Below the pieces are notes generated by a model that saw only the letters and a list, made by a program, of their open reading frames with translations, did not search any database and was not told where the DNA came from. From NCBI GenBank assembly GCA_963971575.1, contig OZ020619.1, forward strand, positions 27,718,800-27,782,799: a DNA stretch of 64,000 nt, read 5' to 3'. The translations under genes were made by a program, and so were the position numbers. Of this stretch, positions 41,705 through 52,489 are shown piece after piece (within the stretch, counting starts at the first letter, position 1; every line of letters starts with the position of its first letter). The DNA comes from Liopterus haemorrhoidalis. Its lineage: Eukaryota; Arthropoda; Insecta; Coleoptera; Dytiscidae.

Positions 41705-42073
41705 CATAGGTCTTCAAACTTTTTCGAGTCGTGAAACCCTTTACAGTTTAAAAATAGTCCGTGGAACCCCAAAAAATACCTTAAATATTACCTTAGGTAA
41801 ACTCTAAGATTGAAAAAAAAAAAATAATAAAAAATTGGGAATACAGTATATTTTATTAAGTTTTGCTCACCTCTAAAATCCACGAGCAAAATAATGTCCT
41901 CACCTCCAAAATCCAAGTAAGGAGCAAAAAACGGTCTTCACCTCTAAACTACGCGAGGGGGAAACAGTATAAGCCCAAGTAATTTGTATTAAGTTTAAGA
42001 AAAAGCCCGTGGAACCCTTGCGAACCTTGTGTGGAACCCCAGGGTTTCATGGAACAGAGTTTAAATATCGCTG
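41705..42073. mobile_element. hAT MITE H5, TSD CCTTATAC
   Basis: Ends CATAGGTCTTCAAACTTTTT and GAGTTTAAATATCGCTG are imperfect inverted repeats. A perfect 8-bp duplication CCTTATAC lies at 41697-41704 and 42074-42081. 369 bp, no coding. Confidence 0.9.
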
Positions 42074-42429
42074 CCTTATACGAATTGATTATTAAATGAA
42101 CACTATTTTTCTCTACACGCCTATGATTTGATAGTAGGTATTAAGTTAGGAACACATATTTTCGTTGTTCCTCGGGTGAGTTCGGGGAAAAGAAGTAATC
42201 TGATTGGTTCTTTGTTAAATTGGGATTTTCAGCTGTGAATTAGTTTTAATACAGTTTTGAAATTTTTAATACTCATTGTTTACTGTTATGCAACGGACAA
42301 GAAGTAATGATTGCACGGTATATATTTTTCCAATAGGATGCAAATATGGGAAGTTACAGATGGGACCAAATTAAATACGTATTTCTGAAGATGGCCTCAT
42401 TAACCATGAATTTGAAGGGGACCAAAGAT

Positions 42430-42540
42430 TAGGCATAGTATTTTATTTTCGAAAAGTATGAGGTGTTGTCGATCTCGTTTTGTTAAGGTCCATGTTTTAG
42501 AGCCATATATAAATAAGTGAGAACGATTTGCAAACCATAA
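42430..42540 (-). mobile_element. RTE-type LINE fragment
   Basis: Minus strand reads a C-terminal RT-adjacent block (WTLTKRDRQH, LFENKI) like 2515-2580. Only about 110 bases are left. Confidence 0.55.
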
Positions 42541-42585
42541 AGTCAATTAGGCAAATAATAAATTCGCATTATGCATGTGGCAGAT

Positions 42586-42812
42586 CAGTGGCGCACCCAG
42601 AAATTTTTGTTGGGGGGGCCCGGAAGACAAAATTATTTAAATTATGAAAATATAAAGTGATGACCTAAAAAAAAGTCTTCACTCCTAAAATACAGGTGAC
42701 GATCTAAAAAAAAAAGGTCCTCATCTCTATTTTTAAAGTTTTCTAGTGTGTTTTTATTTTTATTTCCTTCCTTCTTAGGGGGGACCGGGCCCCCTCCCTA
42801 GGTGCGCCACTG
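42586..42812. mobile_element. hAT MITE H6, TSD TGGCAGAT
   Basis: 227 bp, ends CAGTGGCGCACCCAG and CTAGGTGCGCCACTG, perfect duplication TGGCAGAT (42578-42585, 42813-42820). A relative lies inverted at 60436-60616. Confidence 0.95.
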
Positions 42813-42820
42813 TGGCAGAT

Positions 42821-44082
42821 ATTATATTCAAATGACAAATATAAAATCTCAGTGACGAATGTTTAATCTAATTGGAATTCTAATCTAAATTTATAATAAC
42901 TTGTGCAAGTGACAGAAATTTTTATTTATTTTATTTTATTTTATTTATTTATCTTTTTTTTTTTGTAGTAATAATTTGTTCTCTTTTTAAACCAACTCTA
43001 ATAGGAAATAGGGCGTGGGAAATAGTCTTTGCCACATTTTTAGCAAAAATCGGAATAAAATTATTCGTTAAAATGTTATTTTAATTTACATTTTTATTAC
43101 AATTTTATACAAAACTGACAAATTACATATTAATGATTATTATATGCTACAATTAAAAAAATACAAATATAACTTAATCTTACTTAACCTAATATACATG
43201 AGAGACATTATTGTCTGGGATTTGAACCCACATCCTTATGCTACGTTTGCAAACGTCTTAACATAAATAAATGATATTTATCTGCAATAATTTCTGCACG
43301 GGCATGTACGAACATAAATTTATGTTTGGTATAGTTGTTGTCTTATTAGACAATTTTCTAACTACGTGATAAATATGTGTTAATATTTGTCTAGTTGAAT
43401 AAATTTTAGGACGGATATAAAAAATACCTAGCTGATAAATTTTTAGGCCGCAAATAAAGCGATAACACTTGTGTTATCCAATAAATACACATTCATTGTG
43501 TAAAAAAAAAATGTTACTCATGTTTGTAAAATACACAATTTTTGCGCGCACCTAGGTGGGGGCACGGATTTTACCCCCCCCCCCCAACTAAAAAACATGG
43601 TTTTTAAGGAACACGTTTTTCGTATAACTGAAAGTGAACCCGTCCCAAGAAAAAAAAATTAAAAAATGGCATCTGAGCCCCTCTAAGATAAAATGTTGGC
43701 TACTAAGCCCCTCCAAGAAAAAATCTGGGTGCACGCCTGACGGTATTAACAGACATTATTATTTTCATAAGAGTTTATCAAAATACACGCACATGACCAT
43801 TAGAAAAATAATAAATAGCAGTTGGCCTTGAAAATTTTTAGCATGTATTTTATTATACCAGGTCGACATAAATAATTATAAATTTAATTATTGTGAAATT
43901 TAGTTTTTCTACGACTGTTAAAAAAACTGTACCATATTTTACTTGTTTTTGAGCATAAAATGCGCGTTTAAGGTGTTAAATATTAAAAAAATTGTTAAAA
44001 ATTATCTCATAAGCATTTCATTATTTCACACTTTCCAGAAGCATAATACATTGGCTAATAAGAGCTATACAACAATCTCAAC
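42821..44082. other. no gene recognised; tRNA-like word
   Basis: A B-box-like GGGATTTGAACCC near 43218 could be a decayed SINE in reverse, but no A box or tail could be defined. C-runs with GGGTGCACGCCTG near 43725 look like a hAT/MITE end lacking a partner. Confidence 0.3.
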
Positions 44083-45077
44083 CAAGCACGTATTCAGGGG
44101 GGGGGGTGATGGGGGTAATTATCCCCCCCCCAAGATTCTGGAAAATTTATCCCTTAAAACTCCGCAAGCCGTGCGAATTTTGTACGTCGCAAACCATGGT
44201 AGTCATTTTGACACCTTTTATAATTCTGCTAAATAAAATACGGATAGAAGCATATTTTAGCATAATTCTTCACAAATAATTATACTAACATATATAAATA
44301 TACTAACCCTACCACGACTAACTCAAAAACAGGTAAATAGGCAAAATATTGAAGTGAATAATGCAGAAGACTACTATAGAATTACAGTATACAACCCTAT
44401 TTTCGAAAATGTGACCGAAGATTTTCTATTTCGTTTTAATGAAGATACTCTAAATCTTTATGAACTTAACTTGTTTGTACCATCCATCATCATTACGAAA
44501 ACTCCACATGAAATTATAGAATCAGTCAAAAGAATACATGAATATATACAAAAATTCAGTATGATTCAAAAGACTTTTTATACTTAAAATTACAAACTGA
44601 AAGTGAGTTGTGGTTATCAACAATAAAAAGTTCAGAAAAAGTATCAAAAGATGGTCTATCTTCATACAGAGATTGTGATGGGGATATATTTCCCACAATA
44701 AAAAAAATGTCTTTAGATTTTGGTGACCCTGCCAATAAGTATTGCGCAGAAAGGAGTTTCTCGTCCTTAAAAAGATTGAAGACCTGGCTGCGACCAACTA
44801 TGACTGAAGAAAGATTGGTAGGGTTAGCATTACTCAATATTCATAGAGATATTGACCTAAATGTTTCTGAAATCATAAACAGATTTGCTACAAAAAAATC
44901 TAGAAAACTTGATTTCATACTGTAATGATTAATTTGTATTACTAAAATAGTTTTTATTTTGCCAAAGATTTTTGTAGTCATCTAATTATACATTATACAT
45001 TTTTATACAAATCACAACTTTTAAATTTTACCCCAACTACCCCCCCCCCCCCAAAAAAAATCCTGGATACGTCCTTG
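44083..45077 (+). mobile_element. hAT element H7, TSD ATCTCAAC
   Basis: Inverted ends CAAGCACGTATTCAGG and CCTGGATACGTCCTTG, each followed inward by a long G or C run. Perfect duplication ATCTCAAC (44075-44082, 45078-45085). 995 bp with a transposase C-terminal relic. Confidence 0.95.
44354..44925 (+). pseudogene. hAT transposase C-terminus (ZMYM1-like)
   Basis: Two frames: 44354-44587 is an alpha-helical stretch, and 44608-44925 has IFPTIKKMSLDF, YCAERSFSSLKRLKTWLRPT and ERLVGLALLNIHRDI. The E-R-S-F-S-x-L-K-R-L-K-T block is the signature of the hAT dimerisation region in ZMYM1-type proteins. A frameshift lies at about 44585. The N-terminal half is missing. Confidence 0.88.
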
Positions 45078-45188
45078 ATCTCAACGGACTTGCTGAGCTC
45101 ATGAGCGCTGCAGAATCATCTCCAAGGACTGCAGGCTTGTCCGCGCAGTCCCAAAAATAATCTAAGAGTGCATTGAAAACAATTGTAG

Positions 45189-45609
45189 GCGGTTTCTTTG
45201 ATTTAAGCGGGACTAGATTTTTAAATTTATATGCTATTCCAAACCTTTAGGCGGAACTGGATTTTGTAATTTCGTAACTTTTATAGTTTTATTCGAGCTT
45301 TTGACCATTTTGGTTAAGCTTTGCATATCATACTTACAATAAACATTTTTAGATTAAAGTCAATATCATTATAAAATATCATTTTCATTACATTTTGATT
45401 TTTTTGTGTCATTTTTTAAATTCGTACATTTTCCAAACATTTAAAAATGTATTATTTATTTTATTTTTCTAATAAATGGCACTTAATAATAAATGCCAAC
45501 ATAAAAAATGTAATAACCTAGCCAAGTTCTGTTTTCGTAAATGTATAATCGTATTTTCGTAAACTTAAAAATAAACTCATTTAGTTCCGCCTAAACCAAA
45601 GAAATTACC
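45189..45609. mobile_element. TIR element D1 (fold-back pair)
   Basis: Inverted arms 45189-45219 and 45579-45609 share GGTTTCTTTG...GCGG-ACTA text with mismatches. Non-coding. Its arms interleave with those of D2. Confidence 0.6.
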
Positions 45610-45747
45610 TATAGTAACTTTTATCGATTGACTGAAGCTTTTGATCATTTTGTTTAGAAAATGACCACTTCAATATATAAAATATTAGCTAGTGACAACT
45701 TAAGAAAATTTAAATTCCATTTAGTTCCGCTTAAAGGTTTGGAATAG
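45234..45747. mobile_element. TIR element D2
   Basis: Inverted arms CTATTCCAAACCTTTAGGCG (45234) and CGCTTAAAGGTTTGGAATAG (ending 45747), continuing with GAACT, one mismatch in 25. Related arms bound D3 at 62030-62300. No target duplication could be fixed. Confidence 0.7.
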
Positions 45748-45769
45748 ACTACAGTCAATTCGTGATCTC

Positions 45770-45938
45770 ATTTTTTTTTTTGTTTTTTATTGCACTTTTA
45801 TGGCCTTTGATACTAAGGCAATTAGCCAGAATAATTGTAATTTTTCGAGTTGAAAATTCCATGCCTGAACAGGATACAAACCCGAGGCCTTAGCAACGCA
45901 GGGCACGTTTGTAACCACTACGCTACGCCAGTCGGCAT
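45770..45938 (-). mobile_element. tRNA-derived SINE, family 2, copy b
   Basis: Reverse copy of the family at 40265-40402: GGCGTAGCGTAGTGGTTAC head, degenerate B box (GGTTTGTATCC), poly(T) on the plus strand near 45772-45790 as its A tail. TGATCT occurs on both sides. Confidence 0.75.
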
Positions 45939-45984
45939 GATCTAAACTTCAAAAAACTCAAAAATTGCGTTTTGTTTTTTTTTT

Positions 45985-46380
45985 TATTGAAACAGCCGTA
46001 GAAAATAGTTATTTGTGTGCCATGGCCAAAAAGTAGATCTTTTTCGGCCGCATCTGAATTTGAAGGCCAGATAAGGACGAAAAAGATCTTTTTGACCAAG
46101 GTGCACATTATATTTTTTGGGCGACCAAAGTAATGTTTATTAGAAAAATTAAATTTATTTATTTACATTGGATAATTTGAACAATTATTACAATTATAAA
46201 TGTTTGACTGTAACCATGTAGATCTTGTAACTTAAGAAATGACACATAGATGGCTCTAGCATCCAACGGCCAAAAAAATAATCGATTCGGCCAAGACCGA
46301 AAAAGATTTACTTTTTGGCCGGTACTAAATAATAAAAAATAACTGTTTTTGATATGGTCGCCCAAAAATGTGTGCATATA
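45985..46380. repeat. imperfect fold-back around GGCCAAAAAGTA
   Basis: Arms near 46020-46060 (GGCCAAAAAGTAGATCTTTT) and 46290-46325 (AAAAGATTTACTTTTTGGCC) are inverted copies. Pairing extends outward weakly to ATAGTTATTT / AAATAACTG words. Probably a MITE. Confidence 0.55.
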
Positions 46381-46533
46381 TCAATTTTTTTTTTTACATA
46401 ATAGCAGGCAGTCTTAAAAAAAATCAGTAATGAGATTGCTGCACTCGCGTACGGCTCGCGCGATCAAACTTCCTATTCATGAAAAAAAGTAATGCTTTAT
46501 GCACTTGTTTGTTGCATAAATAACTATTTCAAT

Positions 46534-46718
46534 GACGGTCACTATGGCGTAGTGGTCAGCTCATTTGACTGCTAACTATGGGGGCTCGGGTTCGAATCCT
46601 GGTGAAGGCATGGATGTTTGTATTTGTTATAAAAATTACTAATATATTCATAATAAAAATAAAGATATACTGGTTAATGACCATAGTAGCTAAGACCAAA
46701 AATTAATTAAAAAAAAAA
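46534..46718 (+). mobile_element. tRNA-derived SINE, family 1, copy b
   Basis: Same family as 15689-15875, with A box TATGGCGTAGTGGTCAG, B box GGTTCGAATCC and poly(A) tail. Target duplication TATTTCAAT (46525-46533, 46719-46727). The anticodon-position word is GCT rather than GTT here. Confidence 0.92.
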
Positions 46719-46727
46719 TATTTCAAT

Positions 46728-47842
46728 TGTTTGCAGTATACTATAAAAGACATATCCATTTCTGTCCATAGCCTACTTAAATTTTATTTTTTCAAATTAA
46801 AATTATATTATAAATGAATTATAACGAGTATAATTCATTCTCGATGTTTTAAACTTTGATATTTTAAATGGCAAAATATGTCGATTTGGACATATTTGGA
46901 TACAGCTTTTGAAAAGAAATAACTTGAATATTTATTTAAAATATCTTTTAAGGTTTATGAAAAATTGTGTTATCATTGAGAGGTCAAAAATATCCGATGT
47001 ACGGTTATGGTTAAATACTATATGTACAGCTAGGGATCCAACATAGTGAGATGAAAATTACTAACACGACAACTCGCTAAATTCAAACGCCTATCAATTA
47101 TTAATGAACACTCTGTAATATATTTGTATATTTATTTGTACCAAGGCTTTGCTAATTTATTGTTTCAATATTTTTTATATATTTTAATTACAAAAATACA
47201 AAATCTAATATACAGGCAAATGCTTTTAATATTGTAATACTTGTTTACAAAATAAATATAAAATTAAACAAGCTTCAACTCTTATTACATTAATTATATT
47301 TTCCCGGTATAAATTAATAGAGAAGAAGGTCCTAATATGGGCGCCCAAAGAAAAACTTCTAATATAGCTAACATAATTTTTCGGCAATAGCTTAAAACAC
47401 ACCTACCTTCGTTCAACAATTTTACAAATTTAGTGCAGTTGAGTTCTTGTTCCGTTAGAAACGAATTACAGTAAATGTGTTTGCTTAATTTTGATTCTTT
47501 TACTAAGGTAAGTTGTTGTTATAAGAAGGGGCAAGATTTTTATTCGATGTATTGTGATTGAGGTATATTGTGTTACTAGGAGCTACTGCCTCACTTAATC
47601 TCCAAAAATCCGAACATTAGGGCTTCTCCTCTATTATTACGAATGTTCAAATAATATTTTGCTCCAAATATGCCACAGACTAATACCGATACGCAGCACA
47701 TTGAAAATAAAATCTGCCAGTACCCACATCAGATAGTTTGAGAAGCACTGTTTTAAGACACTAATCCACTATTTTTTATCAAACCTCGTCAAAACTTGTT
47801 ATCTCTATTTATCTAATGTTAGAAATATCGTTAAGGCTTATT
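46728..47842. other. 3' flank of innexin 1, no gene
   Basis: AT-rich with no supported coding. AGTTTGAGAAGCACTG near 47737 resembles a lone hAT end. Confidence 0.35.
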
Positions 47843-47848
47843 TTTATT
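47843..47848 (-). terminator. AATAAA polyadenylation signal, innexin 1
   Basis: Canonical hexamer on the minus strand about 47 nt past the stop codon. Confidence 0.5.
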
Positions 47849-47894
47849 ATCATATCCCTGCATTTTCCGGGATCTTATTGCATCTATCGAATTA

Positions 47895-48995
47895 TTATTC
47901 AGATATATAAATATTATTTTCTTTTTTCTTACGTTTTTGCAGTTTCTCCAATCCATTACCGATTTCCAAAACAATATCTCCAAACATAAGATTATTTAAA
48001 TTATTTCTAAGTTGATACAAAATCCACCAGTCACCAAAATCAACTTGTTTGATAATCCTTCTACATATTTTTTTGGATATAACTTTACTAAAAGAACACA
48101 ACAACAAAATTCTTAAATTAGAATAAGTAAGAACAAGAAATCTAAATATTATTAACAATATTAAGAGACAACACAGTATAAAAAACCAGAACCAAATAAT
48201 TATATATGTTTTTTCATTGATAATGTTGAGAGGTAAAATGCAAAGGTTGTCGAACGATTGAATAGATCCAGATGGGCCAAACTTCTGGAAAACACACTTT
48301 GTCATTCTTGGAAATACGTAAATCATAGGATCAATCCTGTCTTCTTGACTTTGTTCACTTATCTTCAATACATTCCATCCGTACATCATGAATTCACCAC
48401 CCAAGAATAAATTCATAAAGTACATTTGCGAGGATATGTTAAGCAAACATAGTAATTCGCATGTCCAATAAATTAAAGCATATTTCTTATGCATTGACAT
48501 GTGACTCAGTAAATAATTACTTATTATTTCTATCTTCTTGTCCTTTTCTTCTTTTGTTATAATTGGATTATTTAGATCTTCAAGAAGTGATTGTAAAAGA
48601 CCACCTTCAAATTTCTTCCAGATAAGTTTTGGTAGATAACAAAACAATGCTTGTCCAAACAATGCAAAGTAAACCCATTGATAGTAATTATGATATCTTA
48701 CTTTTGCTTCATAATCAGTTGCTATTCCTGCATGCGGAATATCTTTACCAACATTCCCCTTATGCGGCAAGGTGTAAGTGCTTTGTATCCAACAATACGT
48801 ATTTATAAATTTATCTGGTTGATGCTGAGTTATACATTCGATTGGATTGCCTACTAGTTCTTTAGCTGTTACCAATATTCCAAACATTATTAAAAGAGCA
48901 GTCGTGAATGAGGAATGGAGACGAAATATAATGCCACCAGTACTTATGTCTTTTAGTTTTAGAAAACTTACTATTTCTTTAAAGATTCTCTCCAT
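47895..48995 (-). CDS. innexin (gap-junction channel subunit) 1
   Basis: Intact single-exon gene of 366 residues from ATG 48995; the open frame upstream of it starts at a GTG, and MERIFKEI matches innexin N-termini. Four hydrophobic spans lie at about 28-46, 106-124, 173-193 and 264-288. Each extracellular loop has the two strictly conserved cysteines: C54 and C68 (ECITQHQ...TYCWI) and C234 and C252 (TKCVFQKFG...NLCILPLN). The signature YYQWV precedes the second span. Innexins oligomerise in the plasma membrane into hemichannels and gap junctions passing ions and small molecules. Length fits the family. A close paralogue lies 8.7 kb away on the same strand. Which insect innexin group it belongs to is not clear. 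Confidence 0.96.
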   Translation of the reverse strand: MERIFKEIVSFLKLKDISTGGIIFRLHSSFTTALLIMFGILVTAKELVGNPIECITQHQPDKFINTYCWIQSTYTLPHKGNVGKDIPHAGIATDYEAKVRYHNYYQWVYFALFGQALFCYLPKLIWKKFEGGLLQSLLEDLNNPIITKEEKDKKIEIISNYLLSHMSMHKKYALIYWTCELLCLLNISSQMYFMNLFLGGEFMMYGWNVLKISEQSQEDRIDPMIYVFPRMTKCVFQKFGPSGSIQSFDNLCILPLNIINEKTYIIIWFWFFILCCLLILLIIFRFLVLTYSNLRILLLCSFSKVISKKICRRIIKQVDFGDWWILYQLRNNLNNLMFGDIVLEIGNGLEKLQKRKKKENNIYISE

Positions 48996-49060
48996 TTTAT
49001 TTTCAAATATTTTAATCACTCACACAGAAATATTTCTTGCACAGTATCACCTCACAACTT

Positions 49061-49070
49061 GATATATATT
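49061..49070 (-). promoter_or_regulatory. TATA-like box of innexin 1
   Basis: AATATATATC on the minus strand about 70 nt upstream of the ATG; the only TATA-like word close to the start in an otherwise AT-rich region. Confidence 0.3.
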
Positions 49071-49269
49071 GGCGTTTATTTTGATAAATTTTACCAATAA
49101 AGTCCAAAAAAATGCGTATCTTGGCGGGAAATAAATTGATAAACTGTATACATATTTACTTTTATAGTAACATAAATTAGGGGACGATACATCTGTTTCA
49201 ATCTATAATATTAAATTTTACAATTTAAAATTGTGAAAGACATTTTGGTAAAATGTTATTTAATGTAAC

Positions 49270-49975
49270 TTTTTTTGTAGGTTAGGTTGTCATTGTAGGT
49301 ATGACCACAAAAAAACCCTTATAACGTCACTTATGTGTCTGTCTGTCTATCTATCTGCCTGTCTGTACGTATACAAAACTGTAGCCAAACTGAAGAAATT
49401 TAGCATGCTTGTACAACTCTTTGACCCACATATAGGAAAACTATAGAGAGTTCAAAAAAACACATCGCGAGATAAATATAAACAAATATGTATTCAAAGA
49501 AAATATTTTTTTTTTCATCTTGTGTGGGGAATCAAGTGAAACTTCTTAATGCGTAGATAACCAAGCAAATTTTTGAAAACATTTTTATAATGGTATTTTC
49601 GTCAAAAATATGTGAAAAAACTTTTATCCTCTATCCTATTTGCCAGAAAGGTTAATTTAGAAATCTGAAATATATTTTAATATTGTATAAGGATGATAAT
49701 AGATACAGGTCAACAGGAATTTTTAATGAGATTAATTTTTCGAAAGATATCATATTTTTTACATCGTTAAAAACATAATTATTTATTTTTAAATTAATTG
49801 TGTGGTATCAATAGAAATCTTTTAAGACGTAGATTAAGGAACAAAGAGTTTTTTATTTATTTTTTTAATTTAGCACGAATTTTGTCTAAAAATTTACTAA
49901 AAAAGGAAATTTCAAAATCTTAAATAAACATATTTACACATTGTATAACCGTCTAAGAAAAACTATATATATTTA
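49270..49975 (+). repeat. interspersed repeat A, long copy
   Basis: Collinear with 26226-26930: GTAGGTATGACCACAAAAAA, a GTCTGTCTGTCTATC tract, GCATGCTTGTACAACTCTTT, CTTAATGCGTAGATAA, AGGTCAACAGGAATTTTTAA, AAGACGTAGATTAAGGAAC. Confidence 0.75.
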
Positions 49976-49992
49976 AAAAACTCCGTGAGTTT

Positions 49993-50828
49993 ATGCCACT
50001 GAGAATACTGTCTAGTTTCTACTATAGTCTTGTTCAGTCAATAATTACTTATGGGCTAATAGCTTGGGAAGGAGCGGCAAACTGTCATATGTTAAGATTA
50101 GCAATAATTAAAAAAATGATTAAAATAATACTGAAAAAACCATTATATTTTCCTACAGATAGGTTATTTTCTGAATCTAAATTAATGAATATACAACAGT
50201 TGTTTGCGCTATCAATAATAAGACACATTAATAAAAGTAAGGCTCATATCTTACATATACAACTTCCATATGCTACTAGATATTCTGGGCAAGCATTGCC
50301 TTACAAAGCAATTAAAACGATAGGACAGAGGAGTTTTAATTATTTTGTACCAAAAATCTACAATAAATTGCATAATTTCGCTTCACGACATCAGATTAAT
50401 ATTCATCAAAATAACGTAATCAAAATTGCCAAAAAATGGATTAACCAGCTGACAAAAATTGAACTAGATTCAATCTTTAACAACTGTTAATATCTTGTAA
50501 ATACATTGCACATCTTTTATTTTTACTTTAGCAAGTATATAAAAGTTAAAATAACTAATATATAATACTACTATATACATAGGATCGCTCACTACTTAAA
50601 ATCCATATTCATTGATACCACGCACATACCTTTGTGGTATATGTGGTGTTTCCCCTGCATAGTAATAAGTGGTATATCTACTAAATTGTTTTAGCTTTAC
50701 AGCTATTATTTATTAAAATAATATTTCTGTTTATATTTTATGCTTTTTCTATTTGGGGTTTAATCTCTTATTGCATATACTTTATAAATGTACCAATTTA
50801 TACCTCTGTAATATGTTAAATAAAGAGA

Positions 50829-50862
<34 letters not shown>
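49993..50862 (+). mobile_element. LINE 3' end with ATT tail
   Basis: Plus-strand frame 49993-50490 (165 codons) is the C-terminal region of a Jockey/CR1-like reverse-transcriptase protein: SFYYSLVQSIITYGLIAWEG, then a basic helical region and Y-F-V-P-K-I-Y-N-K-L. The 3' UTR ends in an ATT run near 50832-50861. 5'-truncated; the frame that remains is clean. Confidence 0.8.
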
Positions 50863-50864
<2 letters not shown>

Positions 50865-51118
50865 AAACTTACCAAAGGAATTTTTGTTCAGATTGCGTTT
50901 TTCAAAATTATTGCAATTTTTGTGGTTTTGACAACTATTACACGTCATGATTTAATCTATTGTTTGAATTATTTTAGTTAGTTATTATTAGTTAGTCAAT
51001 TGTTATGTCCTTCCTGTATTAAGGAAAATATTGATTTGATGATATAATTTTAGGACAAGTATTTATAAAGATTTTTGACTGCTTTTGACTATTTGTAAAC
51101 TGGAAATATTCCATCTAG

Positions 51119-51282
51119 GATTGGTGATAATATGGAGACCGGAAGCATTAGTCAAAAATTTGCCACTCATGTTGGATACTTTATTAAAGGTTTTAGTACA
51201 ACCGCCTACTATAAATGGACATGTTATCAATGTAGGCCCACCAATATTTGAGGCACTCTGTACTTTATTAAACAACGTATCG
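51119..51282 (+). CDS. possible internal exon, DOCK (zizimin)-like
   Basis: An isolated plus-strand exon candidate: acceptor TTCCATCTAG| at 51118, donor TATCG|GTAAGT at 51282, open frame between. The peptide contains LKVLVQPPTINGHVINVGPP and IFEALCTLLNNVS. A P-P-x-I-x-G-x-x-V-N-x-G-x-x-x-F-E-A pattern is, from memory, seen in DOCK6/7/8 (Zir in fly) proteins. No neighbouring exon could be identified and the acceptor is weak. It may be a true exon of a gene whose other exons lie outside, or an exon relic. Confidence 0.35.
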
Positions 51283-51883
51283 GTAAGTATTGTAATTGTT
51301 AATGCCTAATTCGTTCACTAATGAACAGAAATTTTAATAAATTGAAGTTGAGTGGAAAAAAAAGATACAAATTTTATTTTTGTAAAAAAAAAAAAAAATA
51401 TTAGAAATTCAGCATTCTGCTGGCTTTTGACAATTATTAAATACTTATGAAATCCTGAAATGTGTGAAAACTCACACTTCACCTCAATTTTTTTTCAAAG
51501 AACATTGTTGTCTCTATTATTAAGTTATCCTAGTTATTAAATTTACTACTAATTTTATTTTAGATTGTAAGTTTTGTATGATAAACTTGTAATCTATGGT
51601 GTTAAGTCATTTAAAAATCACCGCTATTTCGTAAATAACATATTCACTAGCTATTTACATTATTAAATTTTAAATAATTTTGAATGCAGGCATGTGCAAT
51701 CTACGGCCCACGATCTAATTTTATCCACTATTCTAACCTCTCAAACTCTAGATTCGAAGTTATAATATAATTAAAATTACATCAAACAGTGCATTTGACT
51801 GCATATTTTACTACAGTTTAAAAAAAGTAGTAAGCAATAAAAATCCTTATAGAAAAATTATTTTATTGACTTGACGAATGAAA
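51283..51883. other. no gene recognised; repeat C inverted copy
   Basis: GTGTGAAAACTCACAC near 51462-51477, with TCCTGAAAT before it and TTCACCTCAA after, is a reversed repeat C copy. No coding. Confidence 0.4.
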
Positions 51884-51935
51884 ATTATAAGGGATTTTTG
51901 AAATTTTAGCTCAAATTTCAAAAATCCCTTATAAT
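51884..51935. repeat. perfect 23-bp hairpin
   Basis: Arm 51884-51906 (ATTATAAGGGATTTTTGAAA plus TTT) pairs without mismatch to 51913-51935 around the loop TAGCTC. It directly precedes a LINE fragment. Confidence 0.9.
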
Positions 51936-51954
51936 CGGGGAAGGTAGGGACATC

Positions 51955-52372
51955 CACACTTTGAATTTCGCGTTTAAATTATTTAATAATAAACTAGATG
52001 CCCCAGAACTTCTTCAAAATTTAAATATTCGAGTCCCTGACATAAGATTGAGAATTAAAAATGATCACTTTTTCAAAATTTCAGAATCTATGTCATCAGT
52101 GAACAAAATGCTCAGTCTATTAAACAAGCAAGTCTCTGCTAAAGATGTAGATATCTTTTACAATTATAGAAAGTTTGTTAATATAAAAATAAATTAGACT
52201 AGGTATCTTATTGTACGTTTGCTTATATTGTGTTATATTCTTTATTTTGTTCATTATTAGTATTTCTGTATTATTGTTATTATAAATGTATTGTATTTTT
52301 TTCCCAGTACTATGTAACTGGACTTGTGCACTACTGTACAAATCTGTATAGTTGCTGGTTAAATAAATAAAT
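51955..52372 (+). mobile_element. LINE C-terminal and 3' end fragment
   Basis: Open from 51961 to 52197: NFAFKLFNNKLDAPELLQNL, then IRVPDIRLRIKN and DIFYNYRKF. This is the C-terminal tail seen in Jockey/CR1 proteins, similar in pattern to the tail at 29350-29135. A TAAATAAATAAAT tail ends near 52372. Confidence 0.7.
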
Positions 52373-52489
52373 TACCTGATAGTTCGGTAGCCATCTTGAT
52401 GACATAAGTCCTGAAGTATAACATATGATGCTCATAATTATTGTTAATTTATTATTTTTTTAATAATAAAACTATTCGGTAGCTTATGC
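52373..52489. other. spacer
   Basis: Non-coding spacer between the LINE end and the G-rich repeat. Confidence 0.3.

Noticed and set aside
48996..49019. Eight extra N-terminal residues of innexin 1
   Set aside because: The upstream start is GTG and the sequence does not match innexin N-termini; ATG 48995 is preferred.
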